From an uncultured Bacilli bacterium (lineage in GTDB: Bacteria > Bacillota_I > Bacilli_A > RF39 > UBA660), in assembly GCA_934085825.1 (NCBI GenBank), contig CAKOHR010000001.1, positions 248,001-312,000 on the forward strand: a stretch of DNA of 64,000 bases. Reading direction: 5' to 3'. The notes beneath the pieces were generated by a model that worked only from the letters and a program-made list of their open reading frames with translations, was not told where the DNA came from and did no database searches. The translations under genes were made by a program, and so were the position numbers. Positions within the stretch are counted from its first letter, which is position 1. The number at the start of each line of letters is the position of its first letter. Below, one piece after another: positions 42,042 through 51,198 of the stretch.

Positions 42042-42160
42042 CACTTAGCTCTATGAACTTTTATAGTTCAATAGACTAAATGTCTGTAACTTATACAAGG
42101 CAGGCATTCAACGTATCAAATTGAATGTTTCCTATTTTAATTTATGCAAATTTCTTTGCT
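42030..42160 (-). ncRNA. Antisense RNA of module 3
   Basis: Minus-strand promoter TTGACA (42195-42190), 17 bp, TATTAT (42172-42167). Terminator hairpin 42084-42040 with a minus-strand T run. Confidence 0.8.
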
Positions 42161-42229
42161 ATATACATAATAGCATGACTATTTATTTTTGTCAAATAAT
42201 TATTTGCTTTAAAATATAGCTTTAATATT

Positions 42230-42322
42230 TTATATAATATAAGCAATTATACCAGCAATTACGCTTGCTACCATGACTAGAAGCATAATCCATGCTACGA
42301 TTTTTTGTGCTTTTTTATTCAA
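42230..42322 (-). CDS. DUF4044-like 30-residue membrane peptide
   Basis: Starts with TTG after GTGGTGA at a 7-9 bp distance. The peptide MNKKAQKIVAWIMLLVMVAS...II has a basic start and one membrane helix, the form of DUF4044 family small proteins (often near spo or housekeeping genes in Firmicutes). It lies divergent from spoIIM, 83 bp away. It is too short for most gene callers. Confidence 0.65.
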   Translation of the reverse strand: MNKKAQKIVAWIMLLVMVASVIAGIIAYII

Positions 42323-42405
42323 AATAATTCACCACTTTCTTTTGTTTCTATTAATAATTTATCATAATTTTAATAATTTTGCAATATAATTAAGTGGTGA
42401 TAGAA

Positions 42406-42981
42406 ATGTGGACAAGCTTAAGTAAGAAAATGTATTTGTTTATGGTCATTGTTTTAGTTATAGGTATTATTACTGGTGTAGTGTTTGTTATTATGCTAGA
42501 TGAAGCCACAAAAGAAATATTATTCTTGAATATAAATGATTTTTTACAAAGCTTTGGTAAAAGCAATATAAGTACATTACTTATACATTTAGTTATTTTA
42601 TCAACTCTTCTTATATTAAGTATTTTTTTAATTGGCGGTTCACTTGTTATATTCTTTATGTTTTATAATGGATTTACCATAGGTTTTATTATTAGTTCTA
42701 TTACATGTATATTTGGTATAAAGGGCATGCTTTTTGGTACTATTTATGCAATTATTACTAAATTATTATTTTTAATATTACTTGTTATATTTAGTGTAAA
42801 TTTATTTAAGATAGTAAAGTGTGTCATAGATTATATTGTTTATAAAAAAAATAATAAAGAAACACTTTCTATATTTATGAAAAGAAGTATTGTTTTTATA
42901 GGATTGGTTATGTTTAATGATATAATTTTATATTTTGCTGGTGTAAAACTTATAAATATCTTTAATTTTCTAATAAAATAA
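42406..42981 (+). CDS. spoIIM: Stage II sporulation protein M-like (SpoIIM/DUF95)
   Basis: A 191-residue polytopic membrane protein with about five hydrophobic segments and the DUF95 pattern GGSLVIFFMFYNGFTIGFI in the middle. In B. subtilis SpoIIM works with SpoIID and SpoIIP in forespore engulfment. The start ATG 42406 follows GTGGTGAT. Partner genes spoIID and spoIIP are not in the window. Confidence 0.75.
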   Translation: MWTSLSKKMYLFMVIVLVIGIITGVVFVIMLDEATKEILFLNINDFLQSFGKSNISTLLIHLVILSTLLILSIFLIGGSLVIFFMFYNGFTIGFIISSITCIFGIKGMLFGTIYAIITKLLFLILLVIFSVNLFKIVKCVIDYIVYKKNNKETLSIFMKRSIVFIGLVMFNDIILYFAGVKLINIFNFLIK

Positions 42982-43004
42982 GTTATAATAATTACGTGAT
43001 GTTT

Positions 43005-44117
43005 ATGGAAAAAGTAATTATTGGAATATCTGGGGGAGTAGATTCTGCGGTGGGTGCTCTTCTTTTAAAACAACAAGGCTTTGATGTTGAAGGCCTTTTT
43101 ATGCGTAATTGGGATAGTAATATTAATAATGATTTTTTAGGAAATCCTAATGATTTTAATGATATATGTCCTCAAGAAAAGGATTATAATGATGCCTTAG
43201 AGTTATGTCAAAAGTTAGACATTAAACTTCATAGAATAGATTTTATTAAAGAATATTGGGATTATGTATTTACATATTTTTTAGAAGAGTTAAAAAAGGG
43301 AAGAACACCAAATCCAGATATGTTATGTAATAAATTTATTAAGTTTGATTTATTTATAAAAGAAGCTAAAAGATTAGGAGCAGATTATATAGCTACTGGT
43401 CACTATGCTAGAATGGATGATGGCAAGCTTAAAAGAGCTATTGATTTAAATAAAGATCAAACATATTTTTTAGCAGATGTTAAGAGGGAAGCTTTAAAAA
43501 ATGTTTTATTTCCAGTCGGAGATTATACAAAACCTGAAATTAGAAAGATTGCTGAAGAAAATAATTTGAATGTTGCTCATAAGAAAGATTCGACGGGAAT
43601 TTGTTTTATTGGGGAAAGAAACTATCAAAAGTTTATTGAAAATTATTTAAGACCTAATCCTGGTGATATTGTTAATGTTGAAACTAAAGAAGTTATTGGA
43701 AGACATACAGGACTTATGAATTATACAATTGGGCAAAGAAGAAATGTTGGTATAAGTGGGAATCTTGAAAGACATTATGTATGTGGCAAAAATGTAGAAA
43801 AAAATATATTATATGTAGCTTTTGGTGAAGATAATAGATACTTAATGAGTGATGAATGTATTATAGATAATGTTAATTTTATAAGTGATTTAAGACCTAC
43901 ATTTTGTACTGCTAAATTTAGATATCGTGATCAAGATCATGCTGTTGAACTTGAATACCTAGAAAATAATAAGATTAGAGTTAAATATCCTGAAAAAGTT
44001 AAGGCTGTTACACCTGGCCAAGCATGTGTTTTATATCTTGGTGAAGAGTGTCTTGGTTGTGGCTTTATTGATGAAATCAAAAATAATGATGAATATTTGT
44101 GGTATTTACACAATTAA
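43005..44117 (+). CDS. mnmA: tRNA-specific 2-thiouridylase MnmA
   Basis: Makes 2-thiouridine at U34 of Lys, Glu and Gln tRNAs. The protein has 370 residues. The PP-loop SGGVDSAVGA is at residues ~9-18, the catalytic Cys in NPDMLCNKFIKF, GHYAR follows, and the second Cys is in DSTGICFIGER. The C-terminal barrel domain ends near YLGEECLGCGFI. I take ATG 43005; GTG and ATG codons just upstream lie in the GTGATG binding site. Confidence 0.94.
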   Translation: MEKVIIGISGGVDSAVGALLLKQQGFDVEGLFMRNWDSNINNDFLGNPNDFNDICPQEKDYNDALELCQKLDIKLHRIDFIKEYWDYVFTYFLEELKKGRTPNPDMLCNKFIKFDLFIKEAKRLGADYIATGHYARMDDGKLKRAIDLNKDQTYFLADVKREALKNVLFPVGDYTKPEIRKIAEENNLNVAHKKDSTGICFIGERNYQKFIENYLRPNPGDIVNVETKEVIGRHTGLMNYTIGQRRNVGISGNLERHYVCGKNVEKNILYVAFGEDNRYLMSDECIIDNVNFISDLRPTFCTAKFRYRDQDHAVELEYLENNKIRVKYPEKVKAVTPGQACVLYLGEECLGCGFIDEIKNNDEYLWYLHN

Positions 44118-44119
44118 TC

Positions 44120-44148
44120 TTGATTTTTAGTGTTAAGTTATGTATAAT
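44120..44148 (+). promoter_or_regulatory. Promoter of the XRE regulator
   Basis: TTGATT (44120-44125), 17 bp, perfect TATAAT (44143-44148). Confidence 0.7.
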
Positions 44149-44182
44149 TGATGTGTAAACTTTAAAGAAGGTAGTGATAAAT

Positions 44183-44953
44183 ATGGATAGATTAAATGAA
44201 TTATTGCAAGAATTGGGGCTTTCAAAAGTTAAACTTGCAAAATATTTAGGAGTAAGTCGTCAGATGGTATATAACTATTTAGTTTTAGATAGTTTAGATA
44301 AATGGCCTAAAGAAAAGAAAGTATTACTTTTACAACTTTTAGATATTAAAGACGGAAGTAAAAAGAGTATTGAATCAATTGTGGTTGATACTAATTATTT
44401 GATGGATGTTGAAAAAAGACTTAATAGTGCAATTAAACAAACTAACAATATTGAAGCATATATTGATATGAATGGTCTTACTAAAGATAATAAGCAACTT
44501 TTAAATGATTTTATCTTTTTACTTAAAGAAAAATTAGAAGACAATGATAGTGAAGAAAGTAGTGCTATTAAATATATGTATTATATGCTTCAATCAATGG
44601 ATAATGTTCCTGAAATAAAGTATATTATGGCTTATATGGCTAAATCTAATTGTTTTATTAAACCTGAAGAATTTAAATTTGATGAAGATAGACAATTTAT
44701 TTTTGAAGGAATACTTTATTCGGCTTTAACACTTTATAATAATGGAGGAGCTTCTAAGAATAGACTTGCAGAAAGTCATAGAAAATTTATTCAAGAAATA
44801 GAACAAAAAAATGAAGAAAAATTGACAAGAACTCAACAACTTAGTACAGTTAAAATTCAAGCTTTAAGAGAACTTGGATATAATGATATAAATGCAGAAA
44901 ATGCTGCAGAAGTATTTGAAAAAATGGCAGAAATACAAACTAGAAAAGTATAG
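44183..44953 (+). CDS. XRE-type helix-turn-helix protein
   Basis: A 256-residue protein. Residues 1-55 carry a Cro/CI-type HTH (ELGLSKVKLAKYLGVSRQMVYNYL). The rest is an all-helical domain with acidic stretches and a coiled-coil-like region near 200-225 (KFIQEIEQKNEEKLTRTQQL). Effector and targets are unknown. The next gene, an exported protein, starts 8 bp later and probably shares the transcript. Confidence 0.75.
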   Translation: MDRLNELLQELGLSKVKLAKYLGVSRQMVYNYLVLDSLDKWPKEKKVLLLQLLDIKDGSKKSIESIVVDTNYLMDVEKRLNSAIKQTNNIEAYIDMNGLTKDNKQLLNDFIFLLKEKLEDNDSEESSAIKYMYYMLQSMDNVPEIKYIMAYMAKSNCFIKPEEFKFDEDRQFIFEGILYSALTLYNNGGASKNRLAESHRKFIQEIEQKNEEKLTRTQQLSTVKIQALRELGYNDINAENAAEVFEKMAEIQTRKV

Positions 44954-44961
44954 AGGTTATA

Positions 44962-45753
44962 ATGAAAAATAAAAATAAATTGATTGCAGTTTTAAGTGTA
45001 GTTATTGTGGTTTTAATGATAATTATATTAATATTACTTATTAAAAAAGGTATTCCAGTTAATTCTAAAAAAGATGTTGTTACAAGTGCATATGCATATG
45101 TTGGAAATAGTAATTTAGAAAAATGTGATGGTTTAGTTATGTATAATAAAGATAAAGTAACAAAAGATACTTTAGATAATACTACTAAAATATGTTTATC
45201 TTATACTCTACTAGATGTAAAAGGTGAAGAAGTAAAACTTAATAAAAATAATAAAGAGAATCTTTGCACTTTAAAAGATGATATGGTATTTGCTTTAGAT
45301 AATTATGAAGGAGATATTTGTACAGTAACAAAGGTGTCAAAAGATGATGTTCATAAACAATATAAAGCTGTTTTTGGGGAAGAACTTAAGACAGATGAAA
45401 GCTTTAAACTTGATAATGTAAGTATTTGTCATTATAGTGATGATTACTATTATTGTGGTTTATCTGAGAAGTATACATATACTATCGGGGGAGAACCTCA
45501 TACATTTAGAACAATTAAGAATTCTTATAAAAAAGATGATAAATTAATTATATATGATTACTTTTTAAAAGTTATAAATGATGAATGTTATACAAGTTTT
45601 ATGACTAATGATAAAAATGATAAATGTACTAAAAAATATGATTCTAAGAAAGATGTAAATTATAATTTTATGAAAAGATATGGTACTTTATATAAACATA
45701 CTTTTCAAAAAGAAGGAGATAATTATTATTGGGTATCAAGTGAACAAAGTTAA
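44962..45753 (+). CDS. Membrane-anchored protein of unknown function
   Basis: A 263-residue protein with one N-terminal membrane segment (residues 8-28, LIAVLSVVIVVLMIIILILLI) and an extracellular part with several Cys (CDG, KICLSY, NLCTL, DICTV, SICHYSD, YYCG, DECYTS, KCTKK) that may form disulfides. There is no recognised family. It is cotranscribed with the XRE regulator. Confidence 0.55.
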   Translation: MKNKNKLIAVLSVVIVVLMIIILILLIKKGIPVNSKKDVVTSAYAYVGNSNLEKCDGLVMYNKDKVTKDTLDNTTKICLSYTLLDVKGEEVKLNKNNKENLCTLKDDMVFALDNYEGDICTVTKVSKDDVHKQYKAVFGEELKTDESFKLDNVSICHYSDDYYYCGLSEKYTYTIGGEPHTFRTIKNSYKKDDKLIIYDYFLKVINDECYTSFMTNDKNDKCTKKYDSKKDVNYNFMKRYGTLYKHTFQKEGDNYYWVSSEQS

Positions 45754-45756
45754 ATA

Positions 45757-45797
45757 TTAACTGGTAGATTAATTTTCTATCAGTTAATATTTTTTAT
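45757..45797 (+). terminator. Terminator of the XRE operon
   Basis: Stem TTAACTGGTAG / CTATCAGTTAA with a 9-nt loop, followed by TATTTTTTATTTT. Confidence 0.8.
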
Positions 45798-45842
45798 TTT
45801 GCAATTAAGACAGATAATTTTAATAGAACTTATAATATTAAT

Positions 45843-45875
45843 AAAACTGGTGTAGTTCATTAACTATACCAGTTT
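45843..45875 (-). terminator. Terminator of rnhC
   Basis: Stem AAAACTGG...TAGTT / AACTA...CCAGTTTT at 45843-45875, just beyond the rnhC stop on the minus strand, with A-rich flanks. It can serve both strands. Confidence 0.65.
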
Positions 45876-45878
45876 TAT

Positions 45879-46805
45879 CTATTTAATTTTTTGAGTATTT
45901 TTGAAGTTTAGTTTAACATAGTTTGCTAGAATATCTTTACCTTTGTCATTTACTAAGCTTTGAACAAAATTATCTACATTTGTTCCTGCTCCTTTAGGTA
46001 TTTCTTTTCCTATTTCTTCACTCATTTTATACATTTCTCTTAGAAATATGTATCTGCTTATGATTGATGCACATGCAACACTTAAACATTGTTCTTCAGC
46101 TCTTGGAGTAAATGTTATATCTTTTACTTTTTTAGGAATATCTGTTAAATATCCAAAATAATTTTTAGGTGGTGTAAATTGATCCACTACAATCTTGTCA
46201 TATGGATAATTTTTTTCTACAAGATTAAGTAATACTTTATTATGAAGTATTGCTTTTATTTTATTCATATTAACAGTTTCATGATTTAGATTGTTATATT
46301 CTTTATTACTTAAAATAAATGCCGAGTAGGGAATTTTTTGCATAATTTCTGGTGCTATTTGTTTGATGTAATCATCTGTTATTTTTTTTGAGTCTGTTAC
46401 CTTTAAATTATGTAGGTATTCTACATTTGCTGTTTCTACGAATGTGGCACAAACTACGATTGGGCCAAAGTAATCACCAGTTCCAACTTCATCTGAACCT
46501 ATCGTTGAATATTTATCATAATTAAATGTTTTCTTTTCTTCCTTTTTTTCAGTCTTATCTTTACCGGTTTTAATGTCTATAATTCTGCCGTTAAATTTCT
46601 TTTCCATATCTATCCAAATATTTGCATCTATGTCTGCAGATATCCCTTGAAACATAACTTTGCCAGATTCATATAAAGTTATAATTGTGCCTCCTTCATC
46701 TGCTTGAAAAATAGCATACGGAGGAGTTTTATCTCTTTTTAAATCTTCGTAGTATTTTATCATTTTAGATTTTATATTATCACTTACTTTAAAAACTATT
46801 GTCAT
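45879..46805 (-). CDS. rnhC: Ribonuclease HIII
   Basis: Cuts RNA in RNA/DNA hybrids. The protein has 308 residues. The N-terminal TBP-like domain (residues 1-90) is typical of HIII, and the catalytic domain begins with STIGSDEVGTGDYFGP (the D-E-x-x-G-x-G-D motif). Further acidic residues are at KVTDSKK and DQF. SVACASIISRYIFLREM completes the pattern. It is convergent with the preceding operon. Confidence 0.95.
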   Translation of the reverse strand: MTIVFKVSDNIKSKMIKYYEDLKRDKTPPYAIFQADEGGTIITLYESGKVMFQGISADIDANIWIDMEKKFNGRIIDIKTGKDKTEKKEEKKTFNYDKYSTIGSDEVGTGDYFGPIVVCATFVETANVEYLHNLKVTDSKKITDDYIKQIAPEIMQKIPYSAFILSNKEYNNLNHETVNMNKIKAILHNKVLLNLVEKNYPYDKIVVDQFTPPKNYFGYLTDIPKKVKDITFTPRAEEQCLSVACASIISRYIFLREMYKMSEEIGKEIPKGAGTNVDNFVQSLVNDKGKDILANYVKLNFKNTQKIK

Positions 46806-46861
46806 AATGTTTTCCTTTCATATTTATTATTTTAACATATTTTTTTAAAATTTGATAATAT

Positions 46862-46890
46862 TTGACTTTATTTTTGTCCATATTTATAAT
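46862..46890 (+). promoter_or_regulatory. Promoter of cvpA
   Basis: TTGACT (46862-46867), 17 bp, perfect TATAAT (46885-46890). Confidence 0.75.
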
Positions 46891-46916
46891 ATAATTAATG
46901 TAAGGAGAGTAGAAAA

Positions 46917-47621
46917 ATGAATATAATGAGTGCTGTGATAATATTAATAGTATTATTTTATGTGGTCTTGGGGTTTAAACGTGGGGTTATTAAAACAGGT
47001 GTGTCTCTGGTTGGGACTGTTGCTATTTTGGTAGTATCTTTTGTTTTAAAAGATATTGTTGCTAATTTTTTAATGGATAAATTACCATTCTTTAATTTTG
47101 GTGGAGTATTTGATGGAATTACATCAATTAATATACTTATGTATGAAATGATTTCTTTCATAGTAGTTTTTGTAGTTTTATATTGTTTTTTAAATATATT
47201 ACTTACATTATCAGGCTTAATAGAAAAAATATTGAAACTTACAATAGTACTTGCAATACCATCCAAAATACTTGGAGCTTTGCTTGGTCTAGTTGAAGGT
47301 GTTATAGTAGCTTTCTTAGTATCGTTTGTATTTTTACATTTAGCTCCGACGGAAAGCTATGTAATGGATAGTAAATTAGCTATTATAGTTTTAGAAAGAA
47401 CACCATTTATCGGAAAGATGACTACAAGTACTACACTTGCTTTGGAAGATATAAATAATATTGTTAATTCTTTAAAAGAAGATGACAATAGATCTGAAGC
47501 TAATTATAAAGTATTGCATCAAATGATTTATTGGAAAGTTATATCTGTTGATCAAGCACAAAAACTAATAAATGATAAGAAAATCGAATTTGATAACGAA
47601 ATTGAGCTTAATGGTGATTAA
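46917..47621 (+). CDS. CvpA family membrane protein
   Basis: The protein has 234 residues. Four membrane helices with the family start YVVLGFKRGVIKTGVSLVG are followed by a ~100-residue tail (ILVLERTPFIGK-like region). CvpA proteins are linked to colicin V production and envelope homeostasis; in Firmicutes they sit near mutS2 or thioredoxin, and a thioredoxin gene follows directly here. The stop is adjacent to the next ATG. Confidence 0.8.
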   Translation: MNIMSAVIILIVLFYVVLGFKRGVIKTGVSLVGTVAILVVSFVLKDIVANFLMDKLPFFNFGGVFDGITSINILMYEMISFIVVFVVLYCFLNILLTLSGLIEKILKLTIVLAIPSKILGALLGLVEGVIVAFLVSFVFLHLAPTESYVMDSKLAIIVLERTPFIGKMTTSTTLALEDINNIVNSLKEDDNRSEANYKVLHQMIYWKVISVDQAQKLINDKKIEFDNEIELNGD

Positions 47622-47909
47622 ATGATAAAATATTTAGAAAAAGAAGAAGATTTTAATAATATGATTCAAAATAGAATTTTAGTTGATTTTTATGCTGATT
47701 GGTGTGGGCCATGTAAAAGACTTGGTTCTATCCTTGAAGAAATAGATGGTATTGATATTTTAAAAATAAATGTAGATTTATTTCAAGCTATTTCTAATAA
47801 GTATGGAGTCATGAGTATTCCAACTTTGATAATATTTGAAAATGGTGAAGAAATAAGAAAAAATATTGGTTTTAAAACTAAAGAAGAATTATTAGAATTT
47901 ATAAAATAA
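47622..47909 (+). CDS. Thioredoxin-family protein
   Basis: A 95-residue protein with the classical active site FYADWCGPCKRLG (WCGPC at residues ~27-31), cis-Pro in SIPTLIIFENG and a C-terminal helix. Cytoplasmic thiol-disulfide reductase. Directly adjacent to cvpA. A second, main trxA may exist elsewhere. Confidence 0.9.
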   Translation: MIKYLEKEEDFNNMIQNRILVDFYADWCGPCKRLGSILEEIDGIDILKINVDLFQAISNKYGVMSIPTLIIFENGEEIRKNIGFKTKEELLEFIK

Positions 47910-47911
47910 TT

Positions 47912-47952
47912 AATGCTGGGGTTAGCTAATTACACTAACTCCAGCATTTTTG
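47912..47952. terminator. Bidirectional terminator
   Basis: A 14-bp stem AATGCTGGGGTTAG / CTAACTCCAGCATT (one G-U pair) with a 9-nt loop and T/A runs on both sides, between convergent genes. Confidence 0.85.
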
Positions 47953-48269
47953 TAAGCTCGCATGAGTGGACCTGCTCCAAGTTTTATGCCTCCGAAATAT
48001 CTTACTACAACAATCATTTTATTATTTAAATTTTTAGTTTCTAACAAGTTATATAATGGTAATCCTGCTGTACCACTTGGTTCTTTATCATCAGTTTTAC
48101 CTGCAGTAGATTCAAATTTATAGGCATAGACGATATGTTTAGCTTTTTTATGTTCTTTTCTTAAAACTTCAGTTATTTCTTTTACTTCATTTATGTTTTC
48201 CAGTTCATAAAAATAAGCAATAAATTTTGATTTTTTTATTTCAGTTTGGTTTGTTTTTAGTAATTTCAT
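47922..48269 (-). CDS. YigZ/IMPACT-family protein (short form)
   Basis: A 115-residue protein equal to the N-terminal UPF0029 domain of YigZ/IMPACT: KKSKFIAYF, KKAKHIVYAY, DDKEPSGTAGLPLY and VVVRYFGGIKLGAGPLMRAY. The C-terminal DUF1949 domain of full-length YigZ (~200 residues) is missing; the gene ends inside the terminator. The function is a possible translation-related regulator; the family is poorly characterised. Confidence 0.8.
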   Translation of the reverse strand: MKLLKTNQTEIKKSKFIAYFYELENINEVKEITEVLRKEHKKAKHIVYAYKFESTAGKTDDKEPSGTAGLPLYNLLETKNLNNKMIVVVRYFGGIKLGAGPLMRAYKNAGVSVIS

Positions 48270-48346
48270 AAAAAATTCCTTTCATCTATTAATTATATCG
48301 TAAAATTGAGAAAATTTGTAGTATAATATATTTGATGGAGGTGCTT

Positions 48347-50131
48347 ATGTTAAAAGAAAAGTTAAAAACTATTCCTCATTTACCTGGATCATATCAAATG
48401 CGTAATATAAATAATACTGTTATATATGTTGGAAAAGCTAAAGATTTATATAAGAGAGTAAATAGTTATTTTAAGGGTAATGTTACGGGAAAAACTGCTA
48501 AGATGGTTAGTGAAGTTGTTGATTTTACTTATATTACAACTGCTACAGAACAAGAAGCTTTTATTTTGGAACTTAATTTAATTAAAGAATATGATCCAAA
48601 GTATAATATTTTACTTAAAGATGATAAATCATATCCATATATTGAATACATAAGTAAACCTTATCCAAGGCTTAAAGTTTCTAGATATTTAAGTGTTAAA
48701 AAGAAAGATAAAAAACTTTTGTTTGGGCCTTATCCAAATGCTTATGCAGCAAGAAAGATAGTTAATTTAATTAATAGATTGTATCCTTTAAAAAAATGCG
48801 AAGGGATGCCTAAGGATGTATGTTTGTATTTTCATATTGGGGAGTGTTTAGGCTATTGCTCTAAAAAGATTGATAAAGATGCTTTAGATAAAATGGAAAA
48901 AGATATTTTAGAGTTCCTAAGAGGTAATGACAAAATATTAATTGATAAAATAATGGAGAAAATTGATATATTTAGTAATATGCTTAATTTTGAAGCAGCT
49001 TTAGAACTAAAAAAAGAACTTGATTATATTAAAGTTGTACTAGATAAACAAAAGGTTGAACTTCATGATTATGTTAATAGAGATGTAATATCATATTATC
49101 TTGATGAAGGAATTGTGTCTGTCCAAATACTATTTGTTAGAAATGGTAAAATTGTTGGGGGAAATAATGATAAATTCTATTTAATGAGTGATATTTTAGA
49201 TGAAGTGAACTCTTATATTTTGAAGTTTTATCAAAGACATGAAATACCTAAAGAACTTTTAGTGGAAAAAGATTTAAATGCAGAAATAATAGCTAATATT
49301 TTGGGTAATAAAGTCGTGGTACCTGAAAAAGGAAAGAAGAAAAATTTACTTAATATGGCCAAAGAAAATGCTAAAATAGCTCTAGAACAAGAACTTGTGA
49401 TGATTAAAAATGATGAAAAAAGAAGTGTACTTGCTAATGATGAGTTAAGAGAACTTGTTGGTTTGAAAGTTTTAAATAGAATTGATTCTTTTGATAATTC
49501 AAATTTATTTGGAACTTATGCTGTATCTGGTATGGTTGTATTTAAAAATGGAAAGCCTGCAAAAAAAGAATATCGTAAATATAAAGTTAGTGTTGATAAA
49601 AATGATGATTATAATACTATGAGAGAAGTTATTTATCGAAGATACTACAGATGTATGGTTGAACAAAGTGAAATGCCAGATTTAATACTTGTTGATGGTG
49701 GTGTTAGTCAAATAAATGCTTGTAAGAGTATTTTAGATGAACTTCATTTAAATATTAAAGTTTGTGGACTTAGAAAAGATGATCATCATAGAACTAATGA
49801 ACTTGTGGATGGTGATACTTTAAATGTTATAAAAATTCCTCGAATGAGTGATGTTTTTCATTATTTAACGAGAATTCAAGATGAAGTACATAGATATACG
49901 ATTTACTATCATAAAACTTTGCGAGATAAAGGTTCTATTGGTAGTTTACTTGATAATATTGATGGTATTGGTAATGTTAGAAAAAAAGAATTAGTAAAGA
50001 GGTATGGCAGTATTAAAAAAATGGGAGAGGCTAGTATAGGTGAGTTATCTGAAATTATACCTGAGGCTGTGGCAATTAATTTAAAAAAATATTTAGAAAG
50101 TAGGGATGGTAGTGATACTTGCAAAAAATAA
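48347..50131 (+). CDS. uvrC: Excinuclease ABC subunit C
   Basis: Makes both incisions in nucleotide excision repair. The protein has 594 residues. The GIY-YIG domain begins LPGSYQMRN...VIYVGKAKDLYKRV. The Cys-rich loop has CLYFHIGECLGYC, a UvrBC (UVR) motif follows (~LNFEAALELKKELDYI), and the RNase H-like endonuclease domain contains DSFDNSNLFG and LILVDGG. Helix-hairpin-helix repeats close the protein (IDGIGNVRKKELVKRYGS). ATG 48347 follows GGAGGTG, with TATAAT at 48322-48327. Confidence 0.96.
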   Translation: MLKEKLKTIPHLPGSYQMRNINNTVIYVGKAKDLYKRVNSYFKGNVTGKTAKMVSEVVDFTYITTATEQEAFILELNLIKEYDPKYNILLKDDKSYPYIEYISKPYPRLKVSRYLSVKKKDKKLLFGPYPNAYAARKIVNLINRLYPLKKCEGMPKDVCLYFHIGECLGYCSKKIDKDALDKMEKDILEFLRGNDKILIDKIMEKIDIFSNMLNFEAALELKKELDYIKVVLDKQKVELHDYVNRDVISYYLDEGIVSVQILFVRNGKIVGGNNDKFYLMSDILDEVNSYILKFYQRHEIPKELLVEKDLNAEIIANILGNKVVVPEKGKKKNLLNMAKENAKIALEQELVMIKNDEKRSVLANDELRELVGLKVLNRIDSFDNSNLFGTYAVSGMVVFKNGKPAKKEYRKYKVSVDKNDDYNTMREVIYRRYYRCMVEQSEMPDLILVDGGVSQINACKSILDELHLNIKVCGLRKDDHHRTNELVDGDTLNVIKIPRMSDVFHYLTRIQDEVHRYTIYYHKTLRDKGSIGSLLDNIDGIGNVRKKELVKRYGSIKKMGEASIGELSEIIPEAVAINLKKYLESRDGSDTCKK

Positions 50132-51197
50132 AATGATTGTTCCTAATAATAATATTACATATTTTTTAAATCCAGATTATATTTATATACCTGTTAGTAA
50201 AATAAATGTTAAAGAAAATGAATATGTTTATAAAAATCAAGAAGTGGCTGATAAGTGTATATCGTCAGTGTCTGGTAAAGTATTGGGAATAAAAAAGTGT
50301 AATGTAATGGGAAAGATAAGAAACACATTAGTGATTCAAAATGATTATAGAGAATATTTTAAAGAAAATAAAGATGTTTTAAAAATTAGTATACCAGGAA
50401 TACTTAAACTTCTTGAAAAAGATAAGACTTTGTTTGATAAATTTAAAAGTAGTAAAACATTTGATAATATCGTAGTAATTGCTATAAATGATAACCCATA
50501 TGTTTATAATGAAGTGTTTTTACTTAAAGAAAATATTAATGATATATTGGATTTTTATATTAAGTTAGTTAATTTATATGCTTGTAATAATAATATGTTA
50601 GTTTTAAAAAATACTGATGCCTTTGTAATTAATGAATGTTTAAATACTATTGGTAGTTATCCTGAGATTAAACTAAGTTTAGTTAGAGATGAATATTTAC
50701 TTGAAAATAGTGAAGTATTAAATAAATATTTGAGACTTCAAGGTAATACATTATTTTTAAAAGTTAGTGAACTTATAAAAATATATAACTTATTTAAAGG
50801 AAAAGTAAGTACTACAAAAGTTGTTACTATATCTGGTGATGCTATTAAAGAAAGTAAGGTTATAAGATTAAAGATTAATACAGCTTTAAAAGATGTAATT
50901 GATAAATATATTGATATTACTTTTAAAGATTATGAATGTATTGTTAATGGACTGATGAATGGTTTTAAAATTAGTAATGTTAATAATTTTATAATTACAA
51001 GTGATGTTATTAGTATAAATATTATGAAAAAAAGAAATAATGATACTTTAGCTTGTATTCGATGTGCAAAATGTATTAGTGTTTGTCCAGTAGGAGTCAA
51101 TCCTGTTACTTTGCAAAATAAAGATAAATGTATAGATTGTGGATTATGTACTTATTTTTGCCCTTGTTATATAAATTTAAGAGAAAGGTTAAGATAG
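50106..51197 (+). CDS. RnfC-like iron-sulfur protein
   Basis: The protein has 363 residues. It has an RnfC-type N-terminal domain (VPVSKINVKENEYVYKNQEVAD, SSVSGKVLGIK) and two C-terminal ferredoxin clusters, CIRCAKCISVCPVGVNP and CIDCGLCTYFCPCY. The NADH/FMN-binding domain of canonical RnfC (~440 residues) is short or diverged. It overlaps the end of uvrC by 26 bp; ATG 50133 is an alternative start just after uvrC. An RnfD-like gene follows, but RnfA, B, E and G are not here. It may belong to a simplified electron-transfer complex. Confidence 0.75.
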   Translation: MVVILAKNKMIVPNNNITYFLNPDYIYIPVSKINVKENEYVYKNQEVADKCISSVSGKVLGIKKCNVMGKIRNTLVIQNDYREYFKENKDVLKISIPGILKLLEKDKTLFDKFKSSKTFDNIVVIAINDNPYVYNEVFLLKENINDILDFYIKLVNLYACNNNMLVLKNTDAFVINECLNTIGSYPEIKLSLVRDEYLLENSEVLNKYLRLQGNTLFLKVSELIKIYNLFKGKVSTTKVVTISGDAIKESKVIRLKINTALKDVIDKYIDITFKDYECIVNGLMNGFKISNVNNFIITSDVISINIMKKRNNDTLACIRCAKCISVCPVGVNPVTLQNKDKCIDCGLCTYFCPCYINLRERLR

Positions 51198-51198
51198 T

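Larger units (their letters stand above)
40900..42200. repeat. Three tandem copies of a type I toxin-antitoxin-like module
   Basis: The block is about 440-456 bp repeated three times (units near 40905-41287, 41288-41744, 41745-42200); units 2 and 3 are almost identical. Each holds a 5' UTR with GTTGAGTGTCTGCC, a GAGAGGAGG binding site, a 30-codon hydrophobic ORF, a hairpin, a 3' region complementary to the 5' UTR and, on the minus strand, a perfect TTGACA-17-TATTAT promoter. Coding density is otherwise nil in this stretch. Confidence 0.9.

Noticed and set aside
40900..42200. Holin or phage remnant
   Set aside because: The small hydrophobic peptides could suggest holins, but there is no lysin or other phage gene, and each copy has a conserved convergent antisense RNA, which fits a toxin-antitoxin design better.
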